A stretch of DNA of 64,000 bases, from the NCBI GenBank assembly GCA_036346225.1, contig JARFIW010001178.1, forward strand, positions 2,732,917 to 2,796,916, in the 5' to 3' direction. Positions 12,035 through 22,490 of the stretch are shown in pieces. The notes beneath the pieces are model-generated. The model had not been told where the DNA came from. It saw only the letters and a list, made by a program, of their open reading frames with translations, and searched no databases. This DNA comes from Platerodrilus igneus. Lineage: Eukaryota; Arthropoda; Insecta; Coleoptera; Lycidae. Position numbers and translations under genes: made by a program. Position 1 is the stretch's first letter. Each line of letters begins with the position of its first letter.

Positions 12035-12162
12035 AGGGCAAAGAGCAATGTTCTACCCCCTTGGGTAAATTTTTTATAAAGGAGTATGTTACCGCAGGAG
12101 AAGATGAAGTACGCGAGTTTCATTTGAATCAATTATTGGAGCTAAGACTGTTGTATCCTTAA
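12035..12162 (+). CDS. Candidate 3'-terminal exon of an unknown plus-strand gene
   Basis: A good acceptor (a pyrimidine-rich run ending TTTTCAG at 12028-12034) precedes a frame of about 41 codons that ends in TAA at 12160-12162. The peptide includes STPLGKFFIKEYVTAGEDE and FHLNQLLELRLLYP, which is soluble and protein-like. An AATAAA signal lies about 110 bases after the stop (near 12272). I do not recognise the product, and no upstream exon was identified. It may equally be a chance frame or a transposon relic. Confidence 0.25.
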
Positions 12163-12404
12163 ATAAGTAACGCCTTACAGTACTGTAAGTTGTTGTTATA
12201 TTATATTATCAAGCTAAATAGGTTTTACTTTTATTTTTTCACTTTATTTTAACTTTTCTGTATTAATGTATCAATAAATTGTTTTGTAAGTACTTTGTGT
12301 AGTTATCAACTTTCAGCATGTGTTATATTGTTGGTGAAATCAGAGAACCTAGCTTCATTTTTAGCTTAAAAGGTTTTGTCATTGGCATCTATTAGATACT
12401 AGAC

Positions 12405-12734
12405 GTGGTTGACAGTTCCTACCGGTATGAATTTCTTGCTTGTGGAATTGTTTTGCAGCTAGTTTGTGGCTCTACCAAAGCTAGAGATTCTCTTATTCGT
12501 GCACACAGAGCTGTTTCACAACCAGTTCTAATGTACATACCTTGTGCTTCATGCCCCTTTGCATTGCTTTGTGACTATACCAAAGCAGATGGTACTACAC
12601 CCTTCTGCTTTAGTAAAGCTGTTTTGCAATCGATTCTAATGAGAATCCTTGATACTATAGAAAGTTCTGATATGATGCATTTGGTGGTTGAGAAAGGTAA
12701 AACCCGTTTAATGCAGGTTTGCTCTTTGTTGTAA
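12405..12734 (+). repeat. Open frame built on a degenerate 105-bp duplication
   Basis: A 109-codon frame contains two diverged copies of a 105-base unit. The pair CTTTGTGACTATACCAAAGC and GTTTGTGGCTCTACCAAAGC sits 105 bases apart, each followed about 55 bases later by a GCTGTTT-CAA-C-TTCTAATG block. Because 105 is a multiple of three, the frame is kept. No protein family was recognised. I treat it as an old tandem duplication rather than a proven gene. Confidence 0.35.
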
Positions 12735-13845
12735 ATTTTGCCTTGAAAAATGATTATCTGTACTGAAATTGGGTGGGTTTGGTAGTTCACTCATATATGT
12801 TTTTGGAATGGAAAGATAAGTAAAATTTGATATTTTTTCGAAACGTATTTTATAAAAGCAATGATCGTATAAGAAAATGTCGCCTTTGTATGCACTAAGA
12901 CATTTCAATTAAAGCATATAATTGTTAGTAATTTAAATTTATTCTCTAATGCCATGCAACAATAATTGAACTTCAAGAGCTATGGTAAATACCATGTAAT
13001 TACTTAAATGTTGGAAAATAATATTTTCATATATGTTGTCAATATAACCTTCGTGTGACCACAAATGCCTTCTGAGTGTACGTCTTTAATCTATGCTTTA
13101 CCATAAGAATTTTTTTACGGAATTGTATTGTACTGGCAAACGAGAAATCTATAACCTACATTAAGTTTAATTTGAATAATATTTTTTTTATAAAAGTTGC
13201 TGTGAATTTTTATCTGTTAAATGTAAAATACAGTTGTGTTGTGCTGTCACGTATGTTTTGATCCTCTTCAAACCAAATAAATATACAACCGCCCTGGAAA
13301 TACAATGATCAATCTACCAAGTTGAGCAATCGAATAATTAGCAAATAGGCAAGGACGAATATTCCACAACAAAGAACTTCAGAAACACGATGCATAATCA
13401 GTCATATAAGTCAAGCTTACAATGTATGCAAGAAAGGCGACAGAAGCACCACTCAAGACCACATGGCACAGGCCAAACAAATTTAGCAACCAATACAACT
13501 AATCTGCTACATAATTGAAAACGTCCAAAACAGGTTGTAATATTTCATTACTAAACATTCAAGTTTACAAGGGTAAATTAATATCCTTTAATAACTGTTT
13601 ACAGCCTCTAATTACTGCTGCTACTCAAAGCCCATCTGACGCAACTAAAATCACGCCTTAATGAAACATATTTTACAATTAGCAATTTGTGTAGCAATGT
13701 TTGCAGAACTGTTAACAAAGCACAACAATTCATTCAGAGATAATAGAGCTCAACACTGAAATGAATTTACACGCACAATGAGATATTTATAGCAAATTTG
13801 AAAAACGATTACTTACAAATACTAACTAACAAATAACACTGTTGT
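12735..13845. other. No recognisable feature
   Basis: AT-rich sequence without a supportable gene. Confidence 0.3.
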
Positions 13846-13847
13846 AA

Positions 13848-15180
13848 ATGTCACTACCTACGATCAGGTTTAGTAAAACTACAAACATTGCAAACGAAGT
13901 CTTTATTATGGTGACCCAAAAACATTTTTGTTTCGAAGGTTTTAAATCGCTCGTACATAATCATGATGCATTCGACGATGTTACACATTTTCTCTATTTA
14001 AAATGTTTTAGGGCCGAACTCATCCATGGTAATAGGGTTGCTGGATATAATCCCTTCGAATTATGTTGCATTAACTCGGCTAGAAAAATGCTGTAAAAAT
14101 ACAAAATTTCTCGTACAAATTGCACTGTAGAAATTTCAAAAATTACTAAAGAACTAACTATATTAATTAGGTAACTTGCAAACTCTATAAGGACACTTAT
14201 GAGCCCTAAATTCCTTAGGCAAATCGAGTGATTCCATTGCTAGTTTTATACAATATCTAATAATGGATAATTAGATTATAGCACAAAAAGAGAATGGGAG
14301 ATTGAGATTTCCAAACTAGGTAAATCCTCCCACATCCACTTTATTGATTTACTTGAAAAATAGAACTTGTTTACTTGGGAAAATTGATAAGCCTCCAAGA
14401 ATTTGATAACCGATTTCAACATCCGCGCAGCCCTAAACAACAAATTACCCCCTTTGTGACAGAAATCACAAAATAATAGATTGTCAGGTCTTGTATGACC
14501 CTTACACTCGTGCATGATAAAGTCAAGAAGTTGAAATTTTGCATTGTTTATGCAATGGTCACCTTGTCCTGGATTGCAGATTTGAAAATTGTAGAAAATG
14601 CAACAATAAACACTGTGCTTCTACACAATTCTGAATTAAAACCCATCAACTATAATGAAAACACTTCTATTTCTAACAAAGAAGTAAACAATATAAATCC
14701 ACTAACATCAATGTCACCTTTCATTTGCCCAACCAAAACAATTCATCCAAATTCTTCTAACAGTTATGGTATATATTGAGGACAGTTCTGGCAAGCACCA
14801 CCAATGTATAGCCCATGGTGATTCTGCATCGATAAAATCGTACACATGATTATTTCCTTATGCTTAAAACTCAAATTGACCACTATAAGAGGAAATATGT
14901 CCATTTCTGGTGCTAATTGCAGACTAAGGTCTATGAAATTATGTATGCAAGATTACTATCCGTTTATGACGATTTCACTACAGATTTTATCAGGAAAACT
15001 TCCCACCATACCCTCAAACGCAAATGATTTACAAATACCAAACAATATAAATCTGGCAAGTATTATCTACAAATCAGCCTTTAACCATTCAATATCCCTA
15101 TTTGGGAAATACGTGCTTAGGATATATAGTCACCTGAAGAACTTCCACTCGACAATCAATCTTGTCATCTCACTATGATC
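13848..15180 (+). pseudogene. BEL/Pao gag and protease remnant
   Basis: The plus strand follows a BEL polyprotein through several frames. At 13848-14096 an LPTIRFSKTTNIANE start leads to FKSLVHNHDAFDDVTHFLYL, the conserved gag segment. At 14440-14640 a cysteine/histidine region reads CDRNHKIIDC, LKFCIVYAMVTL, then CRFENCRKCNNKHC and LLHNSE. At 14846-15178 the protease second half reads LTTIRGNMSISGANC, ISLQILSGKLPTIPS and PNNINLAS. The active-site Asp region is degenerate near 14780-14850, and stops and frameshifts are frequent. It joins gypsy copy 1 downstream. Confidence 0.68.
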
Positions 15181-15329
15181 GATATATCACGACAATTTTA
15201 AAAATTCTGGCAAATTGAAAACACTATCGCACCAAGACCCTTTGCCTTCGAATATCGACAATGTGAGTCACATTTTGTTAAAACCTACAAGCATAGCAAA
15301 CAGGCTAAATTGTATTGTAGGCAATTATT

Positions 15330-15552
15330 TGTTTCCCACTAGGCACCTATCTTACTATTCGCTCTTGACAAGAGGGAACGGAATAAGTACAGCACACACA
15401 ACGGATTACGGGATGTGTGGTGATCGAAAGCAACCGTTTTTAAGCTCGTCACCCCTGATTATTTTTTATTTGATGTTTACTATTACTCGGTTAATAAATC
15501 CGACAATTAGTACGTTAGTTTTATTTATTCTGCTGCTCGATCCACCCTACAG
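15330..15552 (+). repeat. Probable 5' LTR of gypsy copy 1
   Basis: This non-coding stretch lies just upstream of a gypsy gag. It contains an AATAAA at about 15494 and ends CTCGATCCACCCTACA, resembling the GAAGCCGCTACA end of the 3' LTR of gypsy copy 4 (50667). The left edge is a guess. A leader of about 100 bases follows before gag. Confidence 0.4.
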
Positions 15553-15654
15553 ATTTCAGGTGTGGGCAACAACAAGAAAAATTTCAGGTTTACGTGTAGT
15601 ACGTTATGGCAAACGTCATAGCCAACATATACACCTTCACAACAATTATTCAAC

Positions 15655-16588
15655 ATGATTCTAATGAAACCAGAAGAAGCAGCCCCCGATTTAAATGTGA
15701 TTGTGAGAGAACTCGGCACTTTAACTATGTATGATATTCAAACAACGGTGCGCAGAATTATGTTATTCCAAGAGCAACAACTTGAAGATAATTCTACAAA
15801 ACCACGAGGTTCTGCAGGCATGAATGTAAAACTTGCGTTTAGTAATCACGAAATAAGCATGTTACTTCCTGAATTTAACGGAAAAGACTTGGACGTGAAT
15901 GTTTGGCTAGAAAGAGTTAATGCAGTACAAACCACAACAAATTTCAAATGAATGAAGTAATGCAAGCAAATAATCGCCATAGCAAAATTTATGAAACAAG
16001 CCAGAGAATGGTACAGTTCAAAAGTAAACTATATTACTATGGATTGGGTTACAATTAAATTAGAAATGTGCAAAATGTTTAGTGCTCAGCAAAATATTGT
16101 TCTACTTCACAAAAAATTTGAAAATCGATTATGGAAATTTAATGAACAATTCACATCGTATTACCATGACAAAGTTTTGTTAGGTGATAACGCTGCTGTT
16201 CCAGAACATTATTGATGGGTTGAATGACACTTTATAAAGTCAAGCTAGAATGTTACTCCCCGATACTAAAACTGTCGAAAATTTATTCAGAAATTTAAAT
16301 AATGTTGTTCGTGATGAACATACATCATATAGGTCTAAATTTATTCCCTCCAACAGTTCAACCTCGAGAAAGAATTTTAATGATAATCATTTCGTAATAA
16401 CAGAAAGCTCTGCTGTTACAATTGCAATGAGGATGGTCAAAGGATTAACAGTTGCAAGAAACCAATTAGACCAAAGGAATCATGTTTCAATTGTGGATAA
16501 ATGGTCCAACGCCAAAAAGACTGCCCATACTAGTGAGTCGACACAACTGCACATATTATTGAATGCAATTCAACTAAACCGTATGTAA
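15655..16588 (+). pseudogene. Ty3/gypsy copy 1 gag
   Basis: Frames at 15655-15951, 15991-16215 and 16250-16588 read as one gag. LLPEFNGKDLDVNVWLERVN is followed, after a frameshift, by AREWYSSKVNYITMDW and FENRLWKFNEQFTSYYHDK, the capsid-like core. A degenerate CCHC knuckle follows near 16480 (CFNCG, then a stop, ending KDC). The same gag is seen in gypsy copy 4 (RKFESRRWRQGESFSEYYQD at 46502). Two breaks and several stops make it non-functional. Confidence 0.8.
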
Positions 16589-16619
16589 TTAACATAAAAT
16601 TTAATGTTAATTATGATTA

Positions 16620-16935
16620 TTTAGATGTATGTACATTTTCAATTTGCAGCCTTTTAGATACAGGGTCGCCAATAAGTTTAATTAAGCAAAAATATGTTCC
16701 TAACGAATGTATTGTTAAAGAATTTTTGGAACAAGACTTGCAAGGCATTAATGGTTCAAAATTGGATATTTTGGGTGTATTTGAAACCGATGTCTGCATT
16801 GAAAACGAAGTTAATACAAAACTTAATTTTTTGTAGTACCAGATTCAACTATGACGTATGGTTGTATTTTAGAGAGAGATTTTATTTCACATCCTAATGT
16901 ACAAATCTATATCGATAATAACGAATTACACATTA
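16620..16935 (+). pseudogene. Gypsy copy 1 aspartic protease
   Basis: One frame reads LLDTGSPISLIK with the D-T-G active site intact at about 16653-16661, then INGSKLDILGVFETDV. A stop near 16833 is followed in another frame by TYGCILERDFISHPNVQIYI, the second half. It matches the protease in gypsy copy 4, where the same site reads D-T-R. Confidence 0.75.
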
Positions 16936-17129
16936 AACTTAAAGGGAAGGATCCAACCAGTGGTAAGAATTTTAATTTCCAAAATGAGGTGAGTGAAATC
17001 ATGAATATCAATTATATTCAGAATCCAATAACAGTTACTGAAAGTCTTTTAATAAATAATACTTTACCTAATGATATTCAATCACAAGTTGAAAAACTCT
17101 ATAGCCCATTCCAGCTAAGAATAAAGCGA

Positions 17130-17460
17130 TGAAAGGTATAGGGAAAGTTTAGCCTTCGATTTGATTGGTTAAAACATGATGCAGATTTACACAGCTTAAT
17201 TTTAAAAATTTGTATTTAAAATATATATATAAGGTGCCATTGTCAAATTTGCAATAAAAACGGGTTATGGAAATTAATTTAGGCTAGGCACGATTTATAA
17301 TCACTCAAATATGGAATTAATAATTATTCTGTATGTACATATAGAAATTCTAATTAACTTGCTGTGTAAATCCACCTTGCGTACAAGGTCATCTACTTTA
17401 TTCTTATTTGGAATGGACTATATCATAACAATTATTTGGTGGCACATAAACCACAACAGC
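17130..17460. other. Non-coding stretch between protease and RT of gypsy copy 1
   Basis: The polyprotein similarity stops near 17130 and resumes near 17460. The intervening AT-rich DNA has an (AT)n run near 17220 and no coding potential. It is either inserted DNA or a decayed linker. Confidence 0.35.
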
Positions 17461-18030
17461 CTAAAGTAAATTTCGAAATGAAGCTTGAACTTGCCAAGCA
17501 TGAACCTTTTTCATGCAAACCAAGACGTCTCTCATTTTATGAGAAAAACGAATTACACAAAATTTTTACTTACCTTCATTCAAAGTCATATTAGGGAAAG
17601 CGACTCTACGTACTGCTCTCCAATTATTCTAATAAAAAAAAATCAGACGAGTTACGTATGTTTATCAATTTCCGAAACTTAAACAAAAATTTAACGCATA
17701 ACATATATCCCAGTCCCTTAATCAATTACCATTTAGAGCGTTAACAGGAAAAGAAATATTTTATAAAACTCGACCTGAAAAATGCATTTTATCATGTTCC
17801 ATTATCAGAAGAGTCCATAAAATTTACGGCTTTCTTGACTCCTTTAGGACAATTTGAATTTTTAATAATGCCTTTTGGCCTTAGTACAAGCCCTTCTGTC
17901 TGCTCATTTTGTAAGCAAAATTTTTAAAGATTTAAATAGGGACAATAAATTTAATTTATTTTAATGATCTTTTAATCGCCACTGAATCAATTCATAAAAT
18001 ATTGGTATTTTACAGCAAGTTTTTTGACTA
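17460..18030 (+). pseudogene. Gypsy copy 1 reverse transcriptase, 3'-truncated
   Basis: The reading begins FEMKLELAKHEPFSCKPRRL, passes several frameshifts, then DELRMFINFRNLNKN and NIYPSPLINYHLE. A catalytic-Asp block follows in another frame as LKNAFYHVPLSEESIKF, then FLTPLGQFEFLIMPFGLS. The YFDD box near 17959 reads YFNDLLIATE, with the first Asp replaced by Asn. Everything after the palm is missing, so RNase H and integrase are lost. Confidence 0.78.
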
Positions 18031-18114
18031 CCGAAATAGATTAATTAGTATCTGTACGTTCTGTTTGGTTTTAGAGTAATTTAGTAGTTTAGTATGTATA
18101 AAATTCCCTAAATT

Positions 18115-18865
18115 TATTTATTTATTTATTCAATTACATGAACGGGTAAGGTTTTACATAGTAGATCTACTACCTTCCCTTGCATACATAACAATAATAT
18201 CAATCAATATCAATAACATTAAGCCAATAACAGTTACATACCTAGTTTAATAATTCTTTGGTAATAACTTTTTTAAATGTATTTACTGTACTGCTGAGAT
18301 GTTGAGAATGCTGATTTAATAATGTAGGGGCTGCATATGAGAAACTTCCCCTAAATTTTGAAGTTTTATGAATCGGTATTGTATCGCTATCACACCTTAA
18401 GTTAACACAGTGCTCTTGTGATCTGTTGGTTAGTTGCGAATTCAGAAATGATGGAGTGCCAGTATTTACTATTTTATGTAGAAACACAGTACATAATAAG
18501 TGCATACGCTTTTCAATATTTAATTCTTTCATGTCGATTAAGTATGGTGTGACAGGATGCATAAATGGTATACGACAAACATATCAAAAGCAAGCATTTT
18601 GAATTCGTTGCAATTTAGTTTTATTTTTCTGAGTTAAGAAAAAGTAGTATGCAAAACAGCAGTAATCAATGTTTGGGTAAATTAATGCTTTCACCAGTGT
18701 TAGTTTTTTAACCTTGTTAAGTACATCTTTTAATTGATAAAGTAGTTTCAATCTAGAGAACGACTGCTGAAAAACTTTTTGGACATGTTCAGAGAAATTT
18801 AGATTTTCATCAAGTATTACTCCAAGGTTTTTTAGCACAGCAACCCTTTCTATGACATTGTTGTC
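18115..18865 (-). mobile_element. LINE 3' end with (TAAA)n tail
   Basis: The minus strand encodes the thumb and C-terminal region of a Jockey/CR1-like LINE ORF2. It reads LKNLGVILDENLNFSEHV, LVKALIYPNIDYC and LQRIQNACF. After a frameshift it continues HPVTPYLIDMKEL, FLHKIVNTGTP and FRGSFSYAAPTLLN to a stop near 18243. The 3' end continues to a tandem ATTT/AAAT run at 18114-18132. The 5' truncation point coincides with the left edge of the foldback repeat. Confidence 0.78.
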
Positions 18866-19440
18866 TAACGTGAAATCAGCTGATTAATTTTTATTGGTGA
18901 ATTTTATATAAGTTCAATAATTTGGGGATTGGAAAACATTTTTTAACATGTTTCTATTTATACAATTGAGAGGATGGTTATTAAAGAAGTGTGCGATTGC
19001 GTTACCATAAGCTTAAGCAGTCGTTTTTTTTATATTTATTTTGAGGGGGTAAATCATTATGATTTAGGCTACCTCTTTGGTAGATTTTAACATAGTTCTG
19101 AGGCGACCCTATGGCGGGTTTACACTTGTCAGATACCAATGTTGTTCTATTAAGTTGTATATGGTTTATAGAACAACATTGGTATCTGATAAATGTAAAC
19201 CCGCCATAGGGTCGCCTCAGAACCATGTTAAAATCTACCAAAGAGGTAGCCTAAATCATAATAATTTTCCCCTCAAAATAAATATAAAAACGACTTACGG
19301 TAACGCAATCGCACGCTTCTTTAATAACTATCCTCTCAATTGTATAAATAGAAACATGTTAAAAAATGTTTTTCAATCCCCAAATTATTGAATTTATATA
19401 AAATTCACCAATAAAAATTAATCAGCTGATTTCACGTTAA
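18866..19440. repeat. Foldback element: two ~280-bp inverted arms, tiny loop
   Basis: The left arm (18866 to about 19146) and right arm (about 19160-19440) are near-identical reverse complements. Only about a dozen bases of unpaired loop separate them, around AAGTTGTATATGGTTTAT. The ends read TAACGTGAAATCAGCTGATT and its complement. The arms include the TGAGGCGACCCTATGGCGGG block and its mirror. A related single arm is present at 63798-63985, so this is a mobile or repeated family, either a foldback/MITE or a chance head-to-head pair. Mirror-image short frames within it are by-products of the symmetry. Confidence 0.88.
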
Positions 19441-19520
19441 GCTACCTAAAAAGTCGGTCACAGGCCGCAACACAAATTGAAGGCAATCATTCTTTTAAAC
19501 TTTAAAAATTTTTGCTTAGT

Positions 19521-20580
19521 GTACTCAAACCAAATATTTTGAACATCAATAAATCAGTCGCCTTCAATTTATGTCATAAATGTCAAACTTGAAGTTTTTA
19601 TTATTTTGACAACGATCCTAGGTCATGGATCGAAACGTAAATAAAGATGATTTTAAAAACTATAAGTGGTTTAATTCCCAAAGAAGATTAAGAAGAATTT
19701 TAACTATATAATTCTAAACACTTACCCAAAACTACAATTTCATTAGCTTTATTAACTGCAGGTTTTAAACTTCCCAGCTTTTCTTAACTATATCTCAGCT
19801 TCCTGAAATTTTTTTACTTAACTCCGGAGAGTAGTCTTCCGATCTAACCTATTTTGAAGTTTTTCATTACATAGAGTTGTATTAGCATATTTAGAATGCT
19901 TAATAACAAAAGGGCGTATTGATAACAATAGCCATTTTCAACTTCTAATTTTCACCTAATGTACTCAAACCAAATATATCGAACATCAATAAATCAGTCA
20001 CCTTCAATTTATGTCATAAATGTCAAACTTGAAGTTTTTATTATCTTGACAACGATCCTAGGTCATCGATCGAAATGTAAATAAAGATGATTTTAAAAAC
20101 TATAAGTGGTTTAATTCCCAAAGAAGATTAAGAAGAATTTTAACTATATAATTCTAAACACTTACCCAAAACTACAATTTCATTAGCTTTATTAACTGCA
20201 GGTTTTAAACTTCCCACCTTTTCTTAACTATATCTCAGCTTCCTGAAATTTTTTTACTTAACTCCGGAGAGTAGTCTTCCGATCTAACCTATTTTGAAGT
20301 TTTTCATTACATAGAGTTGTATTAGCATATTTAGAATGCTTAATAACAAAAGGGCGTATTGACAACAATAGCCATTTTCAACTTCTAATTTTCACCTAAT
20401 GTACTCAAACCAAATATATCGAACATCAATAAATCAGTCACCTTCAATTTATGTCATAAATGTCAAACTTGAAGTTTTTATTATCTTGACAACGATCCTA
20501 GGTCATCGATCGAAATGTAAATAAAGATGATTTTAAAAACTATGAGTGGTTTACTTCTCAAAGAAGATTAAGAAAAATTC
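19521..20580. repeat. Tandem array, 440-bp unit, about 2.4 copies
   Basis: The unit starts GTACTCAAACCAAATAT at 19521, again at 19961 and again at 20401, a period of exactly 440. Copies 1 and 2 differ at only a handful of bases over 440 (about 98-99% by eye). Copy 3 stops after about 180 bases. Each unit carries a CCTAGGTCAT-GATCGAAA-GTAAATAAAGATG block and GTTTAATTCCCAAAGAAG. No reading frame spans the unit. The array is young compared with most repeats here. Confidence 0.92.
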
Positions 20581-20689
20581 TAATGTATTATTTATGTACT
20601 TACTAAGCAAAATGTAAGGAACACAGGCATATTTTCAAGTTTGTTTAAAATAAAGTTAGATGTTGGCGTATCCACATTAGTGTATTTTA

Positions 20690-21345
20690 TTAGGGTTCTG
20701 TACCTTAAAAAGGTATAACGGAACCTTTATAAGATTACTCTCGTGTCCGTCTGTCACAGAAGTTTTTTTCGAAAACTATGTAACGTAGGAATTTGAAATT
20801 TGGCACATGCTAGGTCTTTATGGCACGCACATATATCGACAGTCAGAAAATAGAAAAAAATTTTTAGATTAAAATGGCGGGGGTTAATTCGGTCAAAAGA
20901 AAAAGGTTTTAATAAATATATCGTGTGAGGAATCATTTGAAAGAGAATTCTAATTTTCGGTCCAGTGGTCTTCATGATATAGCTCAAAATGTGCCAAAAA
21001 ATGACCCCCCACCCCCACCTCGTTCTACATTTCGAAAGCTAAAATTTTGATTTTAATAGGAATAGTAGCTATTGAGTCATAGATTATCGAAAAACTGCAG
21101 GTTTTTTTGACAGTGTAATAGTTGCTGAGAAAATTTTTTTTAAACAGTAATAGACATCGTATTTACTTATGTACCAGTACAATGTAGGTCAATATATTCA
21201 TATTTCAGTTATCACAATCAAACTTGGATAAGATTTAAATATACATAAAAAATAAAAACAGCTTAATTTGGTTTATTGATTGCTCACTGTAGTATTGGTA
21301 CGGAACCCTAATAGTGCGAGCTCGACTCGCTCTTGGCTAACTTTT
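20690..21345. repeat. GGTACGGAACC-type dispersed insect repeat
   Basis: The left end reads TTAGGGTTCTGTACCTTAAA, then GGTATAACGGAACC and TGTCCGTCTGTCACAG. The right end reads TATTGGTACGGAACCCTAAT, then GTGCGAGCTCGACTCGCTCT and TGGCTAAC. I recall this combination (GGGTTCCGTACC, CCGTCTGTCAC, GGTACGGAACCCT, GCGAGTC-GACTCGC) as an abundant non-coding repeat in Lepidoptera and some other insects. It has imperfect inverted ends and no coding frame. Its transposition class is not known to me. Confidence 0.62.
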
Positions 21346-22490
21346 TATAGGAACAAACAAACATATGTACAACTACGCCATTCTGTTAGCAATGTTCTAT
21401 TCGCATAGTAAATAACAAAAGAGCGTATTTTTGGGTATGCTTTATGTTTCGAACACCTTCCCAGTATGACTCACACCTATTGTACGTCAACTAACCTGTA
21501 CATTTCAGTCCTTTGCAGCTTTATAAACAGTGGAATTTGTTATAAAACAGTTTGTAGTTTAACTTTTATTTTCTTGATTTTGAAAACAGTAGCAATCAAT
21601 CTTATTGAAGAGTTCGGCATAATAACAATCCATAATTAATTGGCGTTTGTCAAGGAAACAAGGGTTAGTATAGTATAATATAACATTAAATTTATTTTGT
21701 TAGCCGAAACATATCTTTTGTAATAAGATAAATACAATAGTACCTACAATATTGTAATTTGTTACATAAGATATGGTATGAAAATTGTAAGTGCATTATG
21801 TGGTTTTTGTTTGTCAGATGAGTTCACAGACTAAACAAATGCTAGAAATGGCAAAGATACTTGCGTAGAAAACCAGGGCAGTACTGAGGAGTATATTAAT
21901 GCCTTTCATAATTAAAATGAACCTAATGATGAAAATGGTTACAATACTTCTCACACAACTGCAAACAAAGGTGATACTTTTTTTTTGTTTGATTAATAAG
22001 GTATAATATAGCAGATGCAAGTGTGGTTAAAGATGCTGAGACCCACTTACTTTCATCACAAACAGAAAATAACAAAAATTCTTGTTTATCGTTTATGACT
22101 CTTTGCTTCTTGCTGACGACAACACGAAATTGTCATTATCACAACAAATTCTGAACTCATATTGTACTAGATGTACAAGTTAATCAAGTAGATGCTGTCA
22201 ATGCACCAGAAAATTCTTGTCCCTTGTTATATACTTCAAATAACATTGTCATTCAAAATACTATTGCCGATCACCAAAGTCCTGTATACGACTCCTAGAT
22301 GGATCCTGAATATTTTACTACAAATTCTAGCAATGAAGAATCGAACACAAATTTCAGAAAAAATACACATAGTAATAATCTTTAAGCTTCTATAATTGTT
22401 GCAGTGTACAACAATGTGCTCCTACAAGGAAGAGACGCATAGTAGCGGAGCCTAAAGAATGAAAACAAAATAAGAAGGAATGATCGACAA
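21346..22490. other. No recognisable feature
   Basis: AT-rich sequence. A short AACAAAAGAGCGTATT stretch near 21414 resembles part of the 440-bp tandem unit, but this is too short to be sure. No gene. Confidence 0.3.

Noticed and set aside
19002..19391. Two mirrored open frames, minus 19002-19241 and plus 19077-19391, giving nearly the same peptide
   Set aside because: They are the two arms of the foldback read from opposite strands. The similarity is a product of the inverted repeat, not evidence of a gene.
19521..20580. CRISPR-like or other spaced array
   Set aside because: Units are 440 bases, directly abutting and almost identical, with no spacers.
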